A stretch of DNA of 64,000 bases from DATFPK01 sp035264885 (GTDB taxonomy: Bacteria > Actinomycetota > Thermoleophilia > Solirubrobacterales > 70-9). A program made the translations under genes and the position numbers. The notes beneath the pieces are model-generated. The model saw nothing but the letters and a program-made list of their open reading frames with translations. It searched no databases and had not been told where the DNA came from. Shown piece after piece: positions 18,301 to 25,581 of the stretch; within the stretch, counting starts at the first letter, position 1; each line of letters opens with the position of its first letter. The stretch lies in the NCBI GenBank assembly GCA_035264885.1, contig DATFPK010000049.1:1-64000 (forward strand), given 5' to 3'.

Positions 18301-18589
18301 GGTCGCGCTCGCACTCGAGCTCGACGACGAGCTGCGCCGCGAGGGCCTGGCCCGGGAGATCGTCCATGCCGTCCAGAACGCCCGCAAGGCGGCTGGTCTG
18401 GAGGTCACGGACCGGATCGAGCTGTCGCTGGGCGGGGACGACGAGCTGCTCGCTGCCGCCCGCGAGCACGAGGCCTACATCGCCGGCGAGACACTGGCGA
18501 CCGACGTCGGCTACGCCTCGGCCGACGGCGGCGCCGCAGCCTCGATCGAGGGCAGGCGGCTCTCGATCGGGGTCAGCCGCAGCGGCTAG
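15395..18589 (+). CDS. ileS: Isoleucyl-tRNA synthetase
   Basis: A 1064-residue class I aminoacyl-tRNA synthetase that charges tRNA-Ile. The HIGH motif appears as GAHH within PTANGRPGAHHV, as in mycobacterial-type IleRS, and the second signature is KMSKSRGN. GWDCHGLPVELEVEKQLG and CPRCGTALSSHEVALGY are characteristic of the group that includes Thermus and eukaryotic-like enzymes. The editing (CP1) domain has TTPWTLISNAA. The anticodon-binding and C-terminal domains fill the last 350 residues. By family knowledge this type is often less sensitive to mupirocin than the E. coli type; that is inference here. ATG 15395 is favoured over the much longer open frame, which runs antisense through the SDR gene. 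Confidence 0.97.
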   Translation: MGGFRPVDAKQSFPELEEEILERWREREVFRRSLENREGAEVWGFYEGPPTANGRPGAHHVLSRVFKDIYPRYRTMTGWRVPRKGGWDCHGLPVELEVEKQLGISSKREIEEFGIAEFNARCRKSVFAYVEEWNRLTERIGFWIDLDDAYRTMDDDYIESAWWALRRIWDDGRLYEGHKVVPYCPRCGTALSSHEVALGYRDVEDPSVYVKLPIREVVPSDEIPESPLEPGDRLLVWTTTPWTLISNAAVAVGPEIEYARARSGNDTFVLARDLVERVLGEGAEVVAHFPGSALAGVSYEPPFGYISDYGPRGHTVLEADFVTTDEGTGLVHTAIAFGEDDFRLGEAYGIKLQNPVDPEGRFDERITEFAGRFVKEADPDIVAALEREGRLFRAESYLHAYPHCWRCDTPLLYYAMSSWYIGTSEAKDRLLASNEQVTWYPPHIKRGRFGKWLENNVDWALSRDRYWGTPLPVWECSGEDCEERFCAGSVADLRDRGGQVPEDLHRPYIDQVVLRCESCGGDMQRVRSVIDTWFDSGAMPFAQFHYPFEGEDLFEERFPADYICEAIDQTRGWFYTLLAESTVLFDTTSYRNCVCLGLILDPEGQKMSKSRGNVVDPWEVIAAHGADAFRWYYFTAQQPWAGYRFSVDTVGEAVRQFLLTLWNTYSFWVLYANAEGLEPGDFAQSPVAGRQSPDEEAAVDLDRWALSRLQATTEVVRERMEDFDCTTAGRAIAAYVEELSNWYVRLSRRRFWEGDRAAFATLRHCLLETAALLAPFTPFLAEELHANLAGGTADEFGELPDSVHLRDFPEPDPGLADPRLEADMEAVRLTVELGRAARAGAKVKMRQPLRRAVVVASDAEREAISASADLIRAELNVKGLEFVAEEAELVSYRVKPDYRALGPRFGKQMPQVAAAIESLDAGHVAAAIEEQREFGINVDGHDHRISPEEVSLVMAPLEGYEVEAEAGHAVALALELDDELRREGLAREIVHAVQNARKAAGLEVTDRIELSLGGDDELLAAAREHEAYIAGETLATDVGYASADGGAAASIEGRRLSIGVSRSG

Positions 18590-18912
18590 GCGAGAGCCGG
18601 CTCGAGCTCGGCCTCGAGGCGGCGCTTCGGCATCGCCCCGATCACCTTCGTCGCGACCTCGCCCTGCTTGAAGAGGATCATCGTCGGGATCGAGAGGACC
18701 TCGTACTTGGCCGCGGTCTGCTGGTTCTCGTCGACGTTGAGGCTGACGATCCTCAGGTCGTCGCGCTCGGCATCCATCTCCTCGAGGACCGGGTGGACGA
18801 CTCGGCACGGGCCGCACCAGGGAGCCCAGAAGTCGACCAGCACCGGGTCGTCGGCCTCGAGGACCTCGCTCTGGAAGTTGGCGTCGGTGACGTCGGGGAG
18901 CTTGCCTGACAC
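18586..18912 (-). CDS. trxA: Thioredoxin
   Basis: A 108-residue thioredoxin with the redox motif WCGPC in DFWAPWCGPCRVV and the cis-proline segment SIPTMILFKQGE. It reduces disulfides in cytoplasmic proteins, in partnership with thioredoxin reductase (not in this window). GTG 18912 is chosen because AGGAG (18920-18924) stands 7 bases upstream. The longer frame from ATG 18963 would include a polar extension and the promoter. It is one of the few genes here with a classical leadered promoter. Its 3' end overlaps the ileS stop by 4 bases. Confidence 0.95.
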   Translation of the reverse strand: MSGKLPDVTDANFQSEVLEADDPVLVDFWAPWCGPCRVVHPVLEEMDAERDDLRIVSLNVDENQQTAAKYEVLSIPTMILFKQGEVATKVIGAMPKRRLEAELEPALA

Positions 18913-18954
18913 GTGTGTTCTCCTAAGCGCGGATCGTGGGTGTTCCTGCCCCTC

Positions 18955-18960
18955 ACTATA
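18955..18960 (-). promoter_or_regulatory. -10 element (TATAGT) of the thioredoxin promoter
   Basis: TATAGT on the minus strand in an AT-rich patch, with about 35 bases of leader containing an AGGAG ribosome site. No convincing -35 is visible. Confidence 0.5.
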
Positions 18961-19053
18961 CAAAGTAAAGTGACGGTCCTCACACCAGGGCAGGCGCGGC
19001 GGCGAACGATAACCAGAAGCCCAGCCGAACCGGCGCAGTCCCTCCTCCGCGCG

Positions 19054-19785
19054 TCAGATCCGGCCGGCCAGCGCCGCGGCCCGCAGCCACGGCACCCGCC
19101 AGACCGCCTCGGCGACGATGTCCCTGCTCATCTTCGAAGCGCCCACCCGGCGTTCGCGGAACGTGATCGGGACCTCGGCGACGTGGAAGCCGGCCCGGAT
19201 CGTGCGGTAGGTCATCTCGACCTGGAACGCATAGCCGCGCGAACGCACCGAGTCCAGGTCGATCGCCGCGAGCGCCTCGCGGCGCCAGCACTTGAAGCCG
19301 CCGGTCAGGTCGCGAATCTGCACGCCGAGGACCAGCCGGGCGTAGACGCTGCCCGCCTTCGAGATGAAGCGGCGCACCGGGCCCCACTCGGTGATCCCGC
19401 CGCCGGGGACGTAGCGCGAGCCGAGGACGAGGTCGGCGCGGCGCGCGGCGTCGAGGAGACGCGGTAGGTAGGCCGGCTCGTGGGAGAAGTCGGCGTCCAT
19501 CTGCACGATCAGCCCGGCGCCGGCCTCGAGGGCCCGCCGGAACCCCTCCAGATATGCGGGCCCGAGCCCCTGCTTGACCGGCCGGTGGAGGACGGCGACG
19601 TGGTCGCTCGCGGCGGCGAGCCGGTCGGCGACCTGTCCGGTGCCGTCTGGCGAGGAGTCGTCGACGACGAGAATCCGGTGGCTGGCCGGCAGCGCTCTGC
19701 GCACGGCGGCGACGAGCGCCTCGAGGCTCTCGGCCTCGTTGTACGTGGGGAGGACAAGCCAGACGTCGGCCCCGCGCGCGTCCAT
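19054..19785 (-). CDS. Polyprenol monophosphomannose synthase-like glycosyltransferase (GT2)
   Basis: A 243-residue GT2 enzyme resembling DPM1/Ppm1. Motifs are LPTYNEAESL, VDDSSPDGTG, QMDADFSHEP (DXD), SRYVPGGG and GGFKCWRREAL, all typical of dolichol/polyprenyl-phosphate mannose synthases. It has no membrane segments, matching the soluble class; in mycobacteria the membrane partner is a separate protein. The product, polyprenyl-phosphate-mannose, would feed lipoglycan or protein mannosylation. Possible consumers are the GT39-type membrane proteins further along this window. TAGCAT (19792-19797) 6 bases before ATG 19785 suggests a leaderless transcript. Confidence 0.9.
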   Translation of the reverse strand: MDARGADVWLVLPTYNEAESLEALVAAVRRALPASHRILVVDDSSPDGTGQVADRLAAASDHVAVLHRPVKQGLGPAYLEGFRRALEAGAGLIVQMDADFSHEPAYLPRLLDAARRADLVLGSRYVPGGGITEWGPVRRFISKAGSVYARLVLGVQIRDLTGGFKCWRREALAAIDLDSVRSRGYAFQVEMTYRTIRAGFHVAEVPITFRERRVGASKMSRDIVAEAVWRVPWLRAAALAGRI

Positions 19786-19827
19786 CGGCCGATGCTACGC
19801 AGGGCGGGCTCCGCGCCGGCGCCCGGG

Positions 19828-19833
19828 TAGCTT
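19828..19833 (+). promoter_or_regulatory. -10 element (TAGCTT) for polX
   Basis: TAGCTT followed by 6 bases and GTG 19840. The divergent PPM synthase has its own -10 (TAGCAT) 31 bases away on the other strand. Confidence 0.45.
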
Positions 19834-19839
19834 GGCGGC

Positions 19840-21570
19840 GTGACCAACGCCGAGATCGCCGCCGCCTTCGACGAGCTCGCCGTGCTCTACGAGCTCGACG
19901 GGGCGGTCAAGTACCGCGTCCTCGCCTACAGCACCGCGGCCAAGGCGATCCGCGAGAGCCCGGTCTCTGTGGCCGAGCTGGCGCGGGAGGGCCGGGCCAC
20001 AGCGCTTCCGGGGGTCGGCGAGACGCTCGAGGGCAAGATCCAGACGCTGCTGGAGACCGGCGACATTCCCTCGGCAGAGCGCCTGCGGGCGAAGTTCCCC
20101 GCCTCCCTCATCGCCGTCACCCGCGTCCCCGGCCTGGGGGCGAAGACCGCCCGCCGCCTCTACGACGAGCTCGGCGTGTCCTCCCTGGAGGAGCTGAAGA
20201 CGGCGGCCGAGGCGCAGCGGATCCGCGGCATCCGCGGACTGGGCCCCAAGGCGGAGGAGAACATCCTCGCGGCGCTCGAGCGCCTGGGCGACCCCGACCA
20301 GGGGCCGGGCCGGCTGCTGCTCTCGAAGGTCCGCCCGGTCGCGACCGAGCTGGCCGAGGCGCTGCGCGAGCATCCCGCCGCGAACCGGGTCGAGGTCGCC
20401 GGCTCGGTCCGGCGCTGGGCCGAGACCTGCAAGGACATCGACCTGATCGCGACCTCGGAGGAGCCGAGGGTGCTGGCCGAGGCGCTTGCCGTGCATCCGC
20501 TGCTCTCGACCGCGGGCGACCCTGGCGAGAACGGGGTCCGCGGCCAGACCCACAACGGCGTGACGGTCGAGCTGCGGATCGTAGCCCCCGAGAAGTTCGG
20601 CAACCTGCTCCAGCACTTCACCGGCTCCCAGGCCCACAACATCCGCCTCCGTGAGGACGCGGTGTCGCGGGGCCTGTCCGTCTCCGAGCATGGCGTCACC
20701 GACTCCGAGAGCGGCGAGGTGACGCTGTGTGCCGCCGAGGAGGAGGTCTACGAGCGGCTCGGCTACGAGTGGATCGAGCCCGAGTTGCGCGAGGGCCGGG
20801 GGGAGCTCCGGGCGGCCCGCGACGGGTCGCTGCCGCAGCTGGTCGAGATCGGCGACGTCCGCGGCGACCTGCACAGCCACACGACTCTGTCGGACGGGCG
20901 CAACACGCTCGCGCAGATGGCCGATGCCGCCCAGGAGCGCGGCTACCAGTACCTGGCTCTGACCGATCACTCGGCGACCCACGGATTCGGCAACCACGTC
21001 ACCGACGAGATGCTCTGGGAGCGGGTCGAGGAAGTGCGCCGGTGGAACAAGGGCCGGCACGGGTTCCGCCTGCTCGCCGGCTCGGAGGTCAACATCGGGC
21101 TCGACGGGGAGCTCGACTACCCGGAGGACCTGCTCGCCGAGCTCGACTGGGTCGTGGCCAGCCTCCACACCGCCTTCAGTGGCGACGAGAGCGTCATGAC
21201 CGGCCGCATCCTCACGGCGATCGAGAACCCCTACGTCGACTGCATCGGGCACCTGACCGGGCGGCTGCTGCTGCGCCGCGAGCCGTACCCGGTGGACGTC
21301 GAATCCGTCGCCGACGCAGCGGCGCGGACCGGGACGATGCTCGAGATCAACGGCAACCCCAACCGCCGCGACCTCTCCGAGCACCACGCCCGCCTCGCCG
21401 CCGAGGCCGGAGTGTCGATCGTCCTCAACACCGACGCCCACGGCACCGAGACGATGGCGAATATGGCCTACGCGGTCGCCACCGCACGGCGCGCCTGGCT
21501 CGGGCCCGACGCGATCGCCAACACCCGGGGCTGGCGGGAATTCGCGAAGCTGCGCAAGCGGGCCCGCTAG
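19840..21570 (+). CDS. polX: DNA polymerase X family protein with PHP domain
   Basis: A 576-residue bacterial PolX: N-terminal helix-hairpin-helix/8-kDa region (ALPGVGETLEGKI near 50, VPGLGAKTARRL near 92), polymerase domain, and C-terminal PHP phosphoesterase/exonuclease. PHP ligands are intact (GDLHSHTTLSDG, LTDHSATHGFG, NTDAHGTE). PolX works in base-excision repair, filling gaps and trimming 3' ends. In the palm, Asp199 and Asp201 are present in DIDLI. The third carboxylate position reads VELRIV with Glu244, where bacterial PolX normally has VDLR. This is a conservative but potentially activity-altering change. The start is a leaderless GTG. Confidence 0.93.
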   Translation: MTNAEIAAAFDELAVLYELDGAVKYRVLAYSTAAKAIRESPVSVAELAREGRATALPGVGETLEGKIQTLLETGDIPSAERLRAKFPASLIAVTRVPGLGAKTARRLYDELGVSSLEELKTAAEAQRIRGIRGLGPKAEENILAALERLGDPDQGPGRLLLSKVRPVATELAEALREHPAANRVEVAGSVRRWAETCKDIDLIATSEEPRVLAEALAVHPLLSTAGDPGENGVRGQTHNGVTVELRIVAPEKFGNLLQHFTGSQAHNIRLREDAVSRGLSVSEHGVTDSESGEVTLCAAEEEVYERLGYEWIEPELREGRGELRAARDGSLPQLVEIGDVRGDLHSHTTLSDGRNTLAQMADAAQERGYQYLALTDHSATHGFGNHVTDEMLWERVEEVRRWNKGRHGFRLLAGSEVNIGLDGELDYPEDLLAELDWVVASLHTAFSGDESVMTGRILTAIENPYVDCIGHLTGRLLLRREPYPVDVESVADAAARTGTMLEINGNPNRRDLSEHHARLAAEAGVSIVLNTDAHGTETMANMAYAVATARRAWLGPDAIANTRGWREFAKLRKRAR

Positions 21571-21604
21571 CGGGCGCCCGGCGACTCGGTCCGGCCGGCT
21601 CGGG

Positions 21605-22147
21605 TCAAGGCGCCGGCGGCGGGGGCGGGGGCTTCGCGCGCGGCGGGCGGTCGCTGTAGAGGCCGGGAGTCCGGACCAGCTCGATCGGCCGCAGCGCCGA
21701 TCCCGGCTCGACGTAGAAGCGGACACCCTCGCGCTCCTCGACGCCGAGCACCGCCGCCTCCCTGGCTCGCCAGGCGAGGGCGACGAGCAGCGCCCAGCCG
21801 GCGCCGATCGCGGCCACGCCGGGGAAGAGGACCCCGAGCCCGCCGGCGATCACCGCCGTCACCCCGATCGGCCAGAGCCGGCCGGCCGCGAGGCGCCCGT
21901 CGGACTGCTGCGGCAGGCTGGTCGCCGTGCGGGCCCGGGCGAGGGCGTCGCGAACGCCGTCGCCCGCGCGGCTGGGGGCGCCCAGGCGGAGCCCGATCAT
22001 GAACGCGACGGTCCACCAGGCCAGCGCGACGAGCAGGGTCGTCGTGTCGTCGTCTCGGCCGGCCGCCAGGACCGTGACGGCCGCAAGGATGGTCGCTTCG
22101 CCGGCGGCGAGGAAGACGGTGAGCCGCAGGAGTTCGGTGTAGGGCAC
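21605..22147 (-). CDS. Hypothetical membrane protein
   Basis: A 180-residue protein with about four hydrophobic segments: LTVFLAAGEATILAAVTVLA at residues 9-28, then LLVALAWWTVAFMIGLRL, then two around 95-125. It ends in a cytoplasmic-looking tail with a run of prolines. I do not recognise a family. GTG 22147 lies 3 bases after the otsB stop, so it is the second gene of an otsB operon. It stops 34 bases before the end of the convergent polX. Confidence 0.65.
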   Translation of the reverse strand: MPYTELLRLTVFLAAGEATILAAVTVLAAGRDDDTTTLLVALAWWTVAFMIGLRLGAPSRAGDGVRDALARARTATSLPQQSDGRLAAGRLWPIGVTAVIAGGLGVLFPGVAAIGAGWALLVALAWRAREAAVLGVEEREGVRFYVEPGSALRPIELVRTPGLYSDRPPRAKPPPPPPAP

Positions 22148-22150
22148 GCG

Positions 22151-22963
22151 TCAGCCGGCGAGGAAGCGGAGGATGCGGATCCAGCCCTCCGGGCCGTCCA
22201 CCCTCAGGTCGGCCTCGGCGGCGATCTCGGCCGGCCCCTCGTCGGAGACGACGCCGACGCAGACCGCGACGTCGAGGCTGCCCCGGCTGCCGAGATCGCG
22301 CAGCCGCCGGAATGCGTCGAGGTCGGTGCGGTCGTCGCCGGCATAGACGGCGGTGTTGATGTCGGCCTCGGCGAGGAGCGCCGCGACCGCGGCGTCCTTA
22401 CCGCCGCCTCCGGCCGGCCGCAGCTCGAGGACCTTTCGCCCCCAGCGCGCGTCGAGGCCGGTCCGGCCTGCCGCCGCGGCGATCTCCCGCGCCCGGGCCT
22501 CGGCGCCGCGCTCGTCCTCGGCGCCGCGCCAGTGGAGTGCCTGGATCGGCCCCTTGTCCTCGCGCCTCAGCCCGGTGCCGTCGAGCGCTGCTCCGTCGAG
22601 CGCCGCGAGGTAGTCGGCGGCGTGCCGCTCACGGCCCTCGAGGGAGGGGTCGAGCCGCGGCTTCTCGTCGCCCGGAAGGAGGAGCTCGAGACCATGGTTG
22701 CCGGCGTAGGCGATCCCGGGGACGCCGACCAGCTCCCGTGCCTCCGCCGCGCGGCGACCGGAGACGCAGCCGACCACGCCGTAGCGCTCGCCGAGGCTGG
22801 CGAGCAGCTCGCGCGTCTCCTCGCCGACGCCGGCGGTGGCAGGGTCGCGGACGATCGGCGCCAGGGTGCCGTCGACGTCGGTGAAGATTGCCGCGCAGGG
22901 CGGGTCGCCGCGCAACGGGGAGAGCAGATCCTCGGCCGTCCGCTCGCTGGAGACCGCGCACAT
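22151..22963 (-). CDS. otsB: Trehalose-6-phosphate phosphatase
   Basis: A 270-residue HAD-superfamily phosphatase. The nucleophile motif is FTDVDGTLAP near residue 27, motif II is CVSGR, and the acidic motif IV is AGDDRTDLDAFRRL. AGNHGLEL is the characteristic OtsB segment. It converts trehalose-6-phosphate to trehalose, an osmolyte and cell-wall glycolipid precursor in actinobacteria. No otsA is visible in this window. Start ATG 22963 is used; the frame upstream runs antisense through the TauE gene. A small membrane protein follows in the operon. Confidence 0.9.
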   Translation of the reverse strand: MCAVSSERTAEDLLSPLRGDPPCAAIFTDVDGTLAPIVRDPATAGVGEETRELLASLGERYGVVGCVSGRRAAEARELVGVPGIAYAGNHGLELLLPGDEKPRLDPSLEGRERHAADYLAALDGAALDGTGLRREDKGPIQALHWRGAEDERGAEARAREIAAAAGRTGLDARWGRKVLELRPAGGGGKDAAVAALLAEADINTAVYAGDDRTDLDAFRRLRDLGSRGSLDVAVCVGVVSDEGPAEIAAEADLRVDGPEGWIRILRFLAG

Positions 22964-22969
22964 GGCATC

Positions 22970-22975
22970 TAGTAT
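22970..22975 (+). promoter_or_regulatory. -10 element (TAGTAT) for the TauE-TauE-arfB operon
   Basis: TAGTAT ends 9 bases before ATG 22985, in the 21-base gap between divergent otsB and the TauE gene. Confidence 0.5.
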
Positions 22976-22984
22976 CGCCGCACG

Positions 22985-23365
22985 ATGGCCGCCGAGCGAA
23001 CCAGGGGGGCGGGGGACCTGCTCAGGCTCGCCTTGATCGGCACCGCGGCCGGGGCCTTCAGCGGGCTGTTCGGGGTCGGCGGCGGCACCGTCATCGTCCC
23101 GCTCCTCATCCTCTGGTTCGGCTACGGCGAGCGGCTCGCCACCGGGACCAGCCTGATGGCGATCATCGTGATCGCCGTGCTCGCGGTCGCCGGACACGGG
23201 TTCTACGGCAACGTCGAGATCGAGGAGGGGCTGCTGCTCTCGATCCCGGCTGTTCTCGGCGTGGTGCTGGGAACGGCGGCGCAGCAACGCCTGCCCGAGC
23301 GGCTGATCTCCGGGGTCTTCGCACTCCTCCTCGTCGCCGTGGCGGTCGAGCTGGTGATCCCGTGA
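22985..23365 (+). CDS. TauE/SafE-family anion transporter, half-size subunit 1
   Basis: A 126-residue membrane protein equal to one half of a TauE/SafE permease, the family moving sulfite, sulfoacetate or similar anions. The half-repeat signature GLFGVGGGTVIVPLLI is near residue 25, followed by the second and third helices. Full-length members have two such halves in one chain; here the second half is the next gene. The stop overlaps the next GTG (GTGA), so the two are made together and probably form a heterodimer. Confidence 0.82.
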   Translation: MAAERTRGAGDLLRLALIGTAAGAFSGLFGVGGGTVIVPLLILWFGYGERLATGTSLMAIIVIAVLAVAGHGFYGNVEIEEGLLLSIPAVLGVVLGTAAQQRLPERLISGVFALLLVAVAVELVIP

Positions 23366-23736
23366 GCGAGGTCCTGGCGGCGCTGACCGCGGTGGCCGGC
23401 GGCTTCGCCGGGGGGTTGCTCGGGGTCGGCGGCGGCATCCTGTTCGTCCCCGGCCTGGTGATCTTCCTCGACCTCGGCCAGGTCCAGGCCGAGGCGACGT
23501 CGCTGCTGATGATCGTGCCGGTCGCCGTCGCAGGGGTCCTGCGCCAGCGCGCCTATGGCAACGTCGACGTCCGCGACGGCATCGTCGTCGGGCTCCTCAG
23601 CCCGCTCGGTGTCGCGGTCGGGGTCGTGCTGGCGAACGAGGTCCCGGCCCGCGCGCTCGAGCTCGCCTTCGCGGCGGTCGCCCTCCTCTTCGCCTACCGG
23701 CTGGGGCGGCGGGCACTGGCGCCGGCAGGTCCGTGA
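23362..23736 (+). CDS. TauE/SafE-family anion transporter, half-size subunit 2
   Basis: A 124-residue membrane protein, the second half-repeat of a split TauE/SafE permease, with GGLLGVGGGILFVPGLVIF close to the N-terminus. It is colinear with subunit 1 over about 110 residues, with similar motif spacing and YGNVDV against YGNVEI. This indicates tandem duplication of a half-module without fusion. GTG 23362 overlaps the upstream stop, and its own stop overlaps the GTG of arfB. The transported anion is unknown. Confidence 0.82.
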   Translation: MSEVLAALTAVAGGFAGGLLGVGGGILFVPGLVIFLDLGQVQAEATSLLMIVPVAVAGVLRQRAYGNVDVRDGIVVGLLSPLGVAVGVVLANEVPARALELAFAAVALLFAYRLGRRALAPAGP

Positions 23737-24146
23737 GCGGCCTGCGGGTCAACCGAGACCTCGAGATCCCGCTCTCGGAGGTCGAGCTACGGGCCAGCCG
23801 CTCCTCCGGCCCGGGCGGCCAGCACGCGAACGTCACGGCCTCGCGGGTCGAGGCGGTCTTCGACGTCGACGCGTCCCAGGCGCTCAGCGAGGCCCAGCGT
23901 CGGCGGCTCCTGGCGAAGGTCGGCCCACGGGTCAAGGCGGTGGCCCAGGATGCCCGCAGTCAGGCTCGCAACCGCAACCTCGCCCTCGAGCGCCTGCGCT
24001 CCCGCCTCGCCGACGCCCTGCGTGTCCCGCGGCGCCGCCGGCCGACCAGGCCGACCCGCGCGTCAAAGGAGCGGCGGCTGGAGGGCAAGCGGCGGCGCAG
24101 CGAGCGAAAGCGCAGCCGCGGAAGGGTCGACCCCGGGAGCGAGTGA
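23733..24146 (+). CDS. arfB: Alternative ribosome-rescue factor ArfB (YaeJ)
   Basis: A 137-residue release-factor-like protein with the GGQ catalytic motif in SGPGGQHANVTASRVE and a strongly basic tail (many Arg/Lys over the last 45 residues). The tail inserts in the mRNA channel of stalled ribosomes. It hydrolyses peptidyl-tRNA on non-stop complexes. The length matches ArfB and excludes full-size RF1/RF2. GTG 23733 overlaps the TauE stop by 4 bases. No functional link to the transporter is evident. Confidence 0.93.
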   Translation: MSGLRVNRDLEIPLSEVELRASRSSGPGGQHANVTASRVEAVFDVDASQALSEAQRRRLLAKVGPRVKAVAQDARSQARNRNLALERLRSRLADALRVPRRRRPTRPTRASKERRLEGKRRRSERKRSRGRVDPGSE

Positions 24147-24416
24147 GCCCGTCGCGATAGGTCTTCGTGTACCGGCGATCGAAGCGGGGGTTGAACGCCC
24201 CCCGCGCCACCGGAGCCTGTCCACCACGCTTCCGTGTGGAATCGGAGACCGTGCCCATCGGGGCCGTGATGGCACGCCTGAACTGGTCTCCTCGTCGGCG
24301 CACTCGCTGCGCGAGAAGTCGCGACGATCGTCAGGCGACCAGCGCGGTCAGGAGGAGCCGGAGGGCGCGTAGAGTCATGCGCCTGCTGCCCGAGTCGGCG
24401 GCGCTACGCTCAGAGC
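24147..24416. other. Intergenic region with a GC hairpin
   Basis: A 270-base gap between arfB and the PAC2 gene. A perfect 7-base stem GCGGGGG/CCCCCGC (24184-24190 with 24199-24205) lies about 40 bases past the arfB stop and could act as a terminator, although no T-run follows. I see no RNA gene or supported small ORF in the remainder. The right end holds the PAC2 -10 element. Confidence 0.4.
24405..24410 (+). promoter_or_regulatory. -10 element (TACGCT) for the PAC2 gene
   Basis: TACGCT followed by 6 bases and GTG 24417. Confidence 0.5.
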
Positions 24417-25292
24417 GTGGAACCGCTCGTCTGGGAAGGAGAGGCTCCGGAGCTCCGCTCCCCCGTCCTCGTCTGCGCCTTCCGCGGCTGGAACGACGCC
24501 GCAGCCGCCGCCTCGACGGCGCTCGAGACCGTGGCCGGGACGCTCGAATCCGAGCTGATCGCCGAGCTCGACCCCGAGGAGTTCTTCGACTTCCAGGCCA
24601 ACCGGCCGACGATCACCCTGACCGAGGGCCAGACGCGGCACGTCGAGTGGCCCTCCAACCAGCTGATCGCGAGCAGGGCTCCCGGCGCCGAGCGCGACCT
24701 CCTCCTGCTCGACGGGACCGAGCCGAACCTGCGCTGGCGGACCTTCGCCGACGTCTTCGCCGACGCCGCCGAGCGGCTCGGCGTCGAGCTGGTGGTCACC
24801 CTCGGCGCGCTGATCGCCGAGGTCGCCCACACGATGCCCGTGCCGATCACCGGTCTCGCCTCCGACGAGGAGCTGGTGGAGCGGCTCGACCTCCAGCGCT
24901 CCAACTACGAGGGGCCGACCGGGATCGTCGGCGTCCTCCACGACGCCTGCCGCCTGCGCGGCATCGCGTCGGCCTCGCTGTGGGCCGCGGTGCCGCACTA
25001 TGTCGCCGCGGTGCCGAACCCCAAGGCTGCGCTGGCGCTGCTCCGCCGGCTCGAGGGCCTGACCGGGGTCGCGGTCGACGCCACCGAGCTCGAGGACGAG
25101 ACCGAGACGTACGAGGAGCAGGTCGGCCGCGCCGTCGCCGCCAACCCGGAGATCGAGGAGCTGGTCGGGCGGATCGAGCAGGAGCAGCTCGAAGACGACG
25201 AGCCGAGCCTCGACCTTCCGTCGGCCGACACCATCGCCCGCGACTTCCAGCGGTTCCTGCGCCAGCGGGGCGACGAGCCTCGCGGCGGCTGA
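24417..25292 (+). CDS. PAC2-family protein
   Basis: A 291-residue member of the PAC2 (proteasome assembly chaperone 2-like) family found across proteasome-bearing actinobacteria. Typical features are VLVCAFRGWNDAAAAAS near residue 20, a hydrophobic central strand VVTLGALIAEVAHT, and ASLWAAVPHYVAAVPNPKA. The C-terminus is acidic and predicted helical. The bacterial role is not established; chaperoning of proteasome or other oligomers is inferred from the eukaryotic name-giver. Leaderless GTG start. Confidence 0.88.
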   Translation: MEPLVWEGEAPELRSPVLVCAFRGWNDAAAAASTALETVAGTLESELIAELDPEEFFDFQANRPTITLTEGQTRHVEWPSNQLIASRAPGAERDLLLLDGTEPNLRWRTFADVFADAAERLGVELVVTLGALIAEVAHTMPVPITGLASDEELVERLDLQRSNYEGPTGIVGVLHDACRLRGIASASLWAAVPHYVAAVPNPKAALALLRRLEGLTGVAVDATELEDETETYEEQVGRAVAANPEIEELVGRIEQEQLEDDEPSLDLPSADTIARDFQRFLRQRGDEPRGG

Positions 25293-25394
25293 CATCGCCC
25301 TCGCCTCCCGTTTCCGGCATGCCCGGGCGGGTAGTGGATGGGCGCCTCGCCGTGGGGGCGGCTCGAGGTAGGGAAACCAGAGGGAGAGGACCAC

Positions 25395-25577
25395 GTGTAC
25401 CACCACCGCTGTCAGCACTGCGGGCTCGTCAACCCGGAGCCGGAGGTCCAGGGGACGAAATCGTGGCGTTGCAGGCACTGCCACCGGACCAATCGCGCGG
25501 CCGTCCACGTTCCGCACACCCTGCTCGAGCAGGTCATGCAGATGGGCGATGGGGGCCGGCGGATCGCCCGCCGCTAA
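25395..25577 (+). CDS. Small zinc-ribbon protein
   Basis: A 60-residue protein with two CxxC pairs, CQHCG and CRHCH, 20 residues apart, which would bind one zinc. The tail is VHVPHTLLEQVMQMG. GTG 25395 is selected because a purine-rich GGGAGAGGA precedes it by about 6 bases. The longer frame from 25338 would start inside spacer sequence. Function unknown; the size suggests a nucleic-acid or protein adaptor. It ends 4 bases before the convergent helicase gene. Confidence 0.65.
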   Translation: MYHHRCQHCGLVNPEPEVQGTKSWRCRHCHRTNRAAVHVPHTLLEQVMQMGDGGRRIARR

Positions 25578-25581
25578 GCGC

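Noticed and set aside
23932..24303. Minus-strand open frame overlapping arfB and the following gap
   Set aside because: Mostly antisense to arfB; the part in the gap has no recognisable domain or start signal.
24330..24378. Possible 15-codon minus-strand leader peptide (MTLRALRLLLTALVA)
   Set aside because: No ribosome site, no attenuator hairpin and no downstream gene on that strand.
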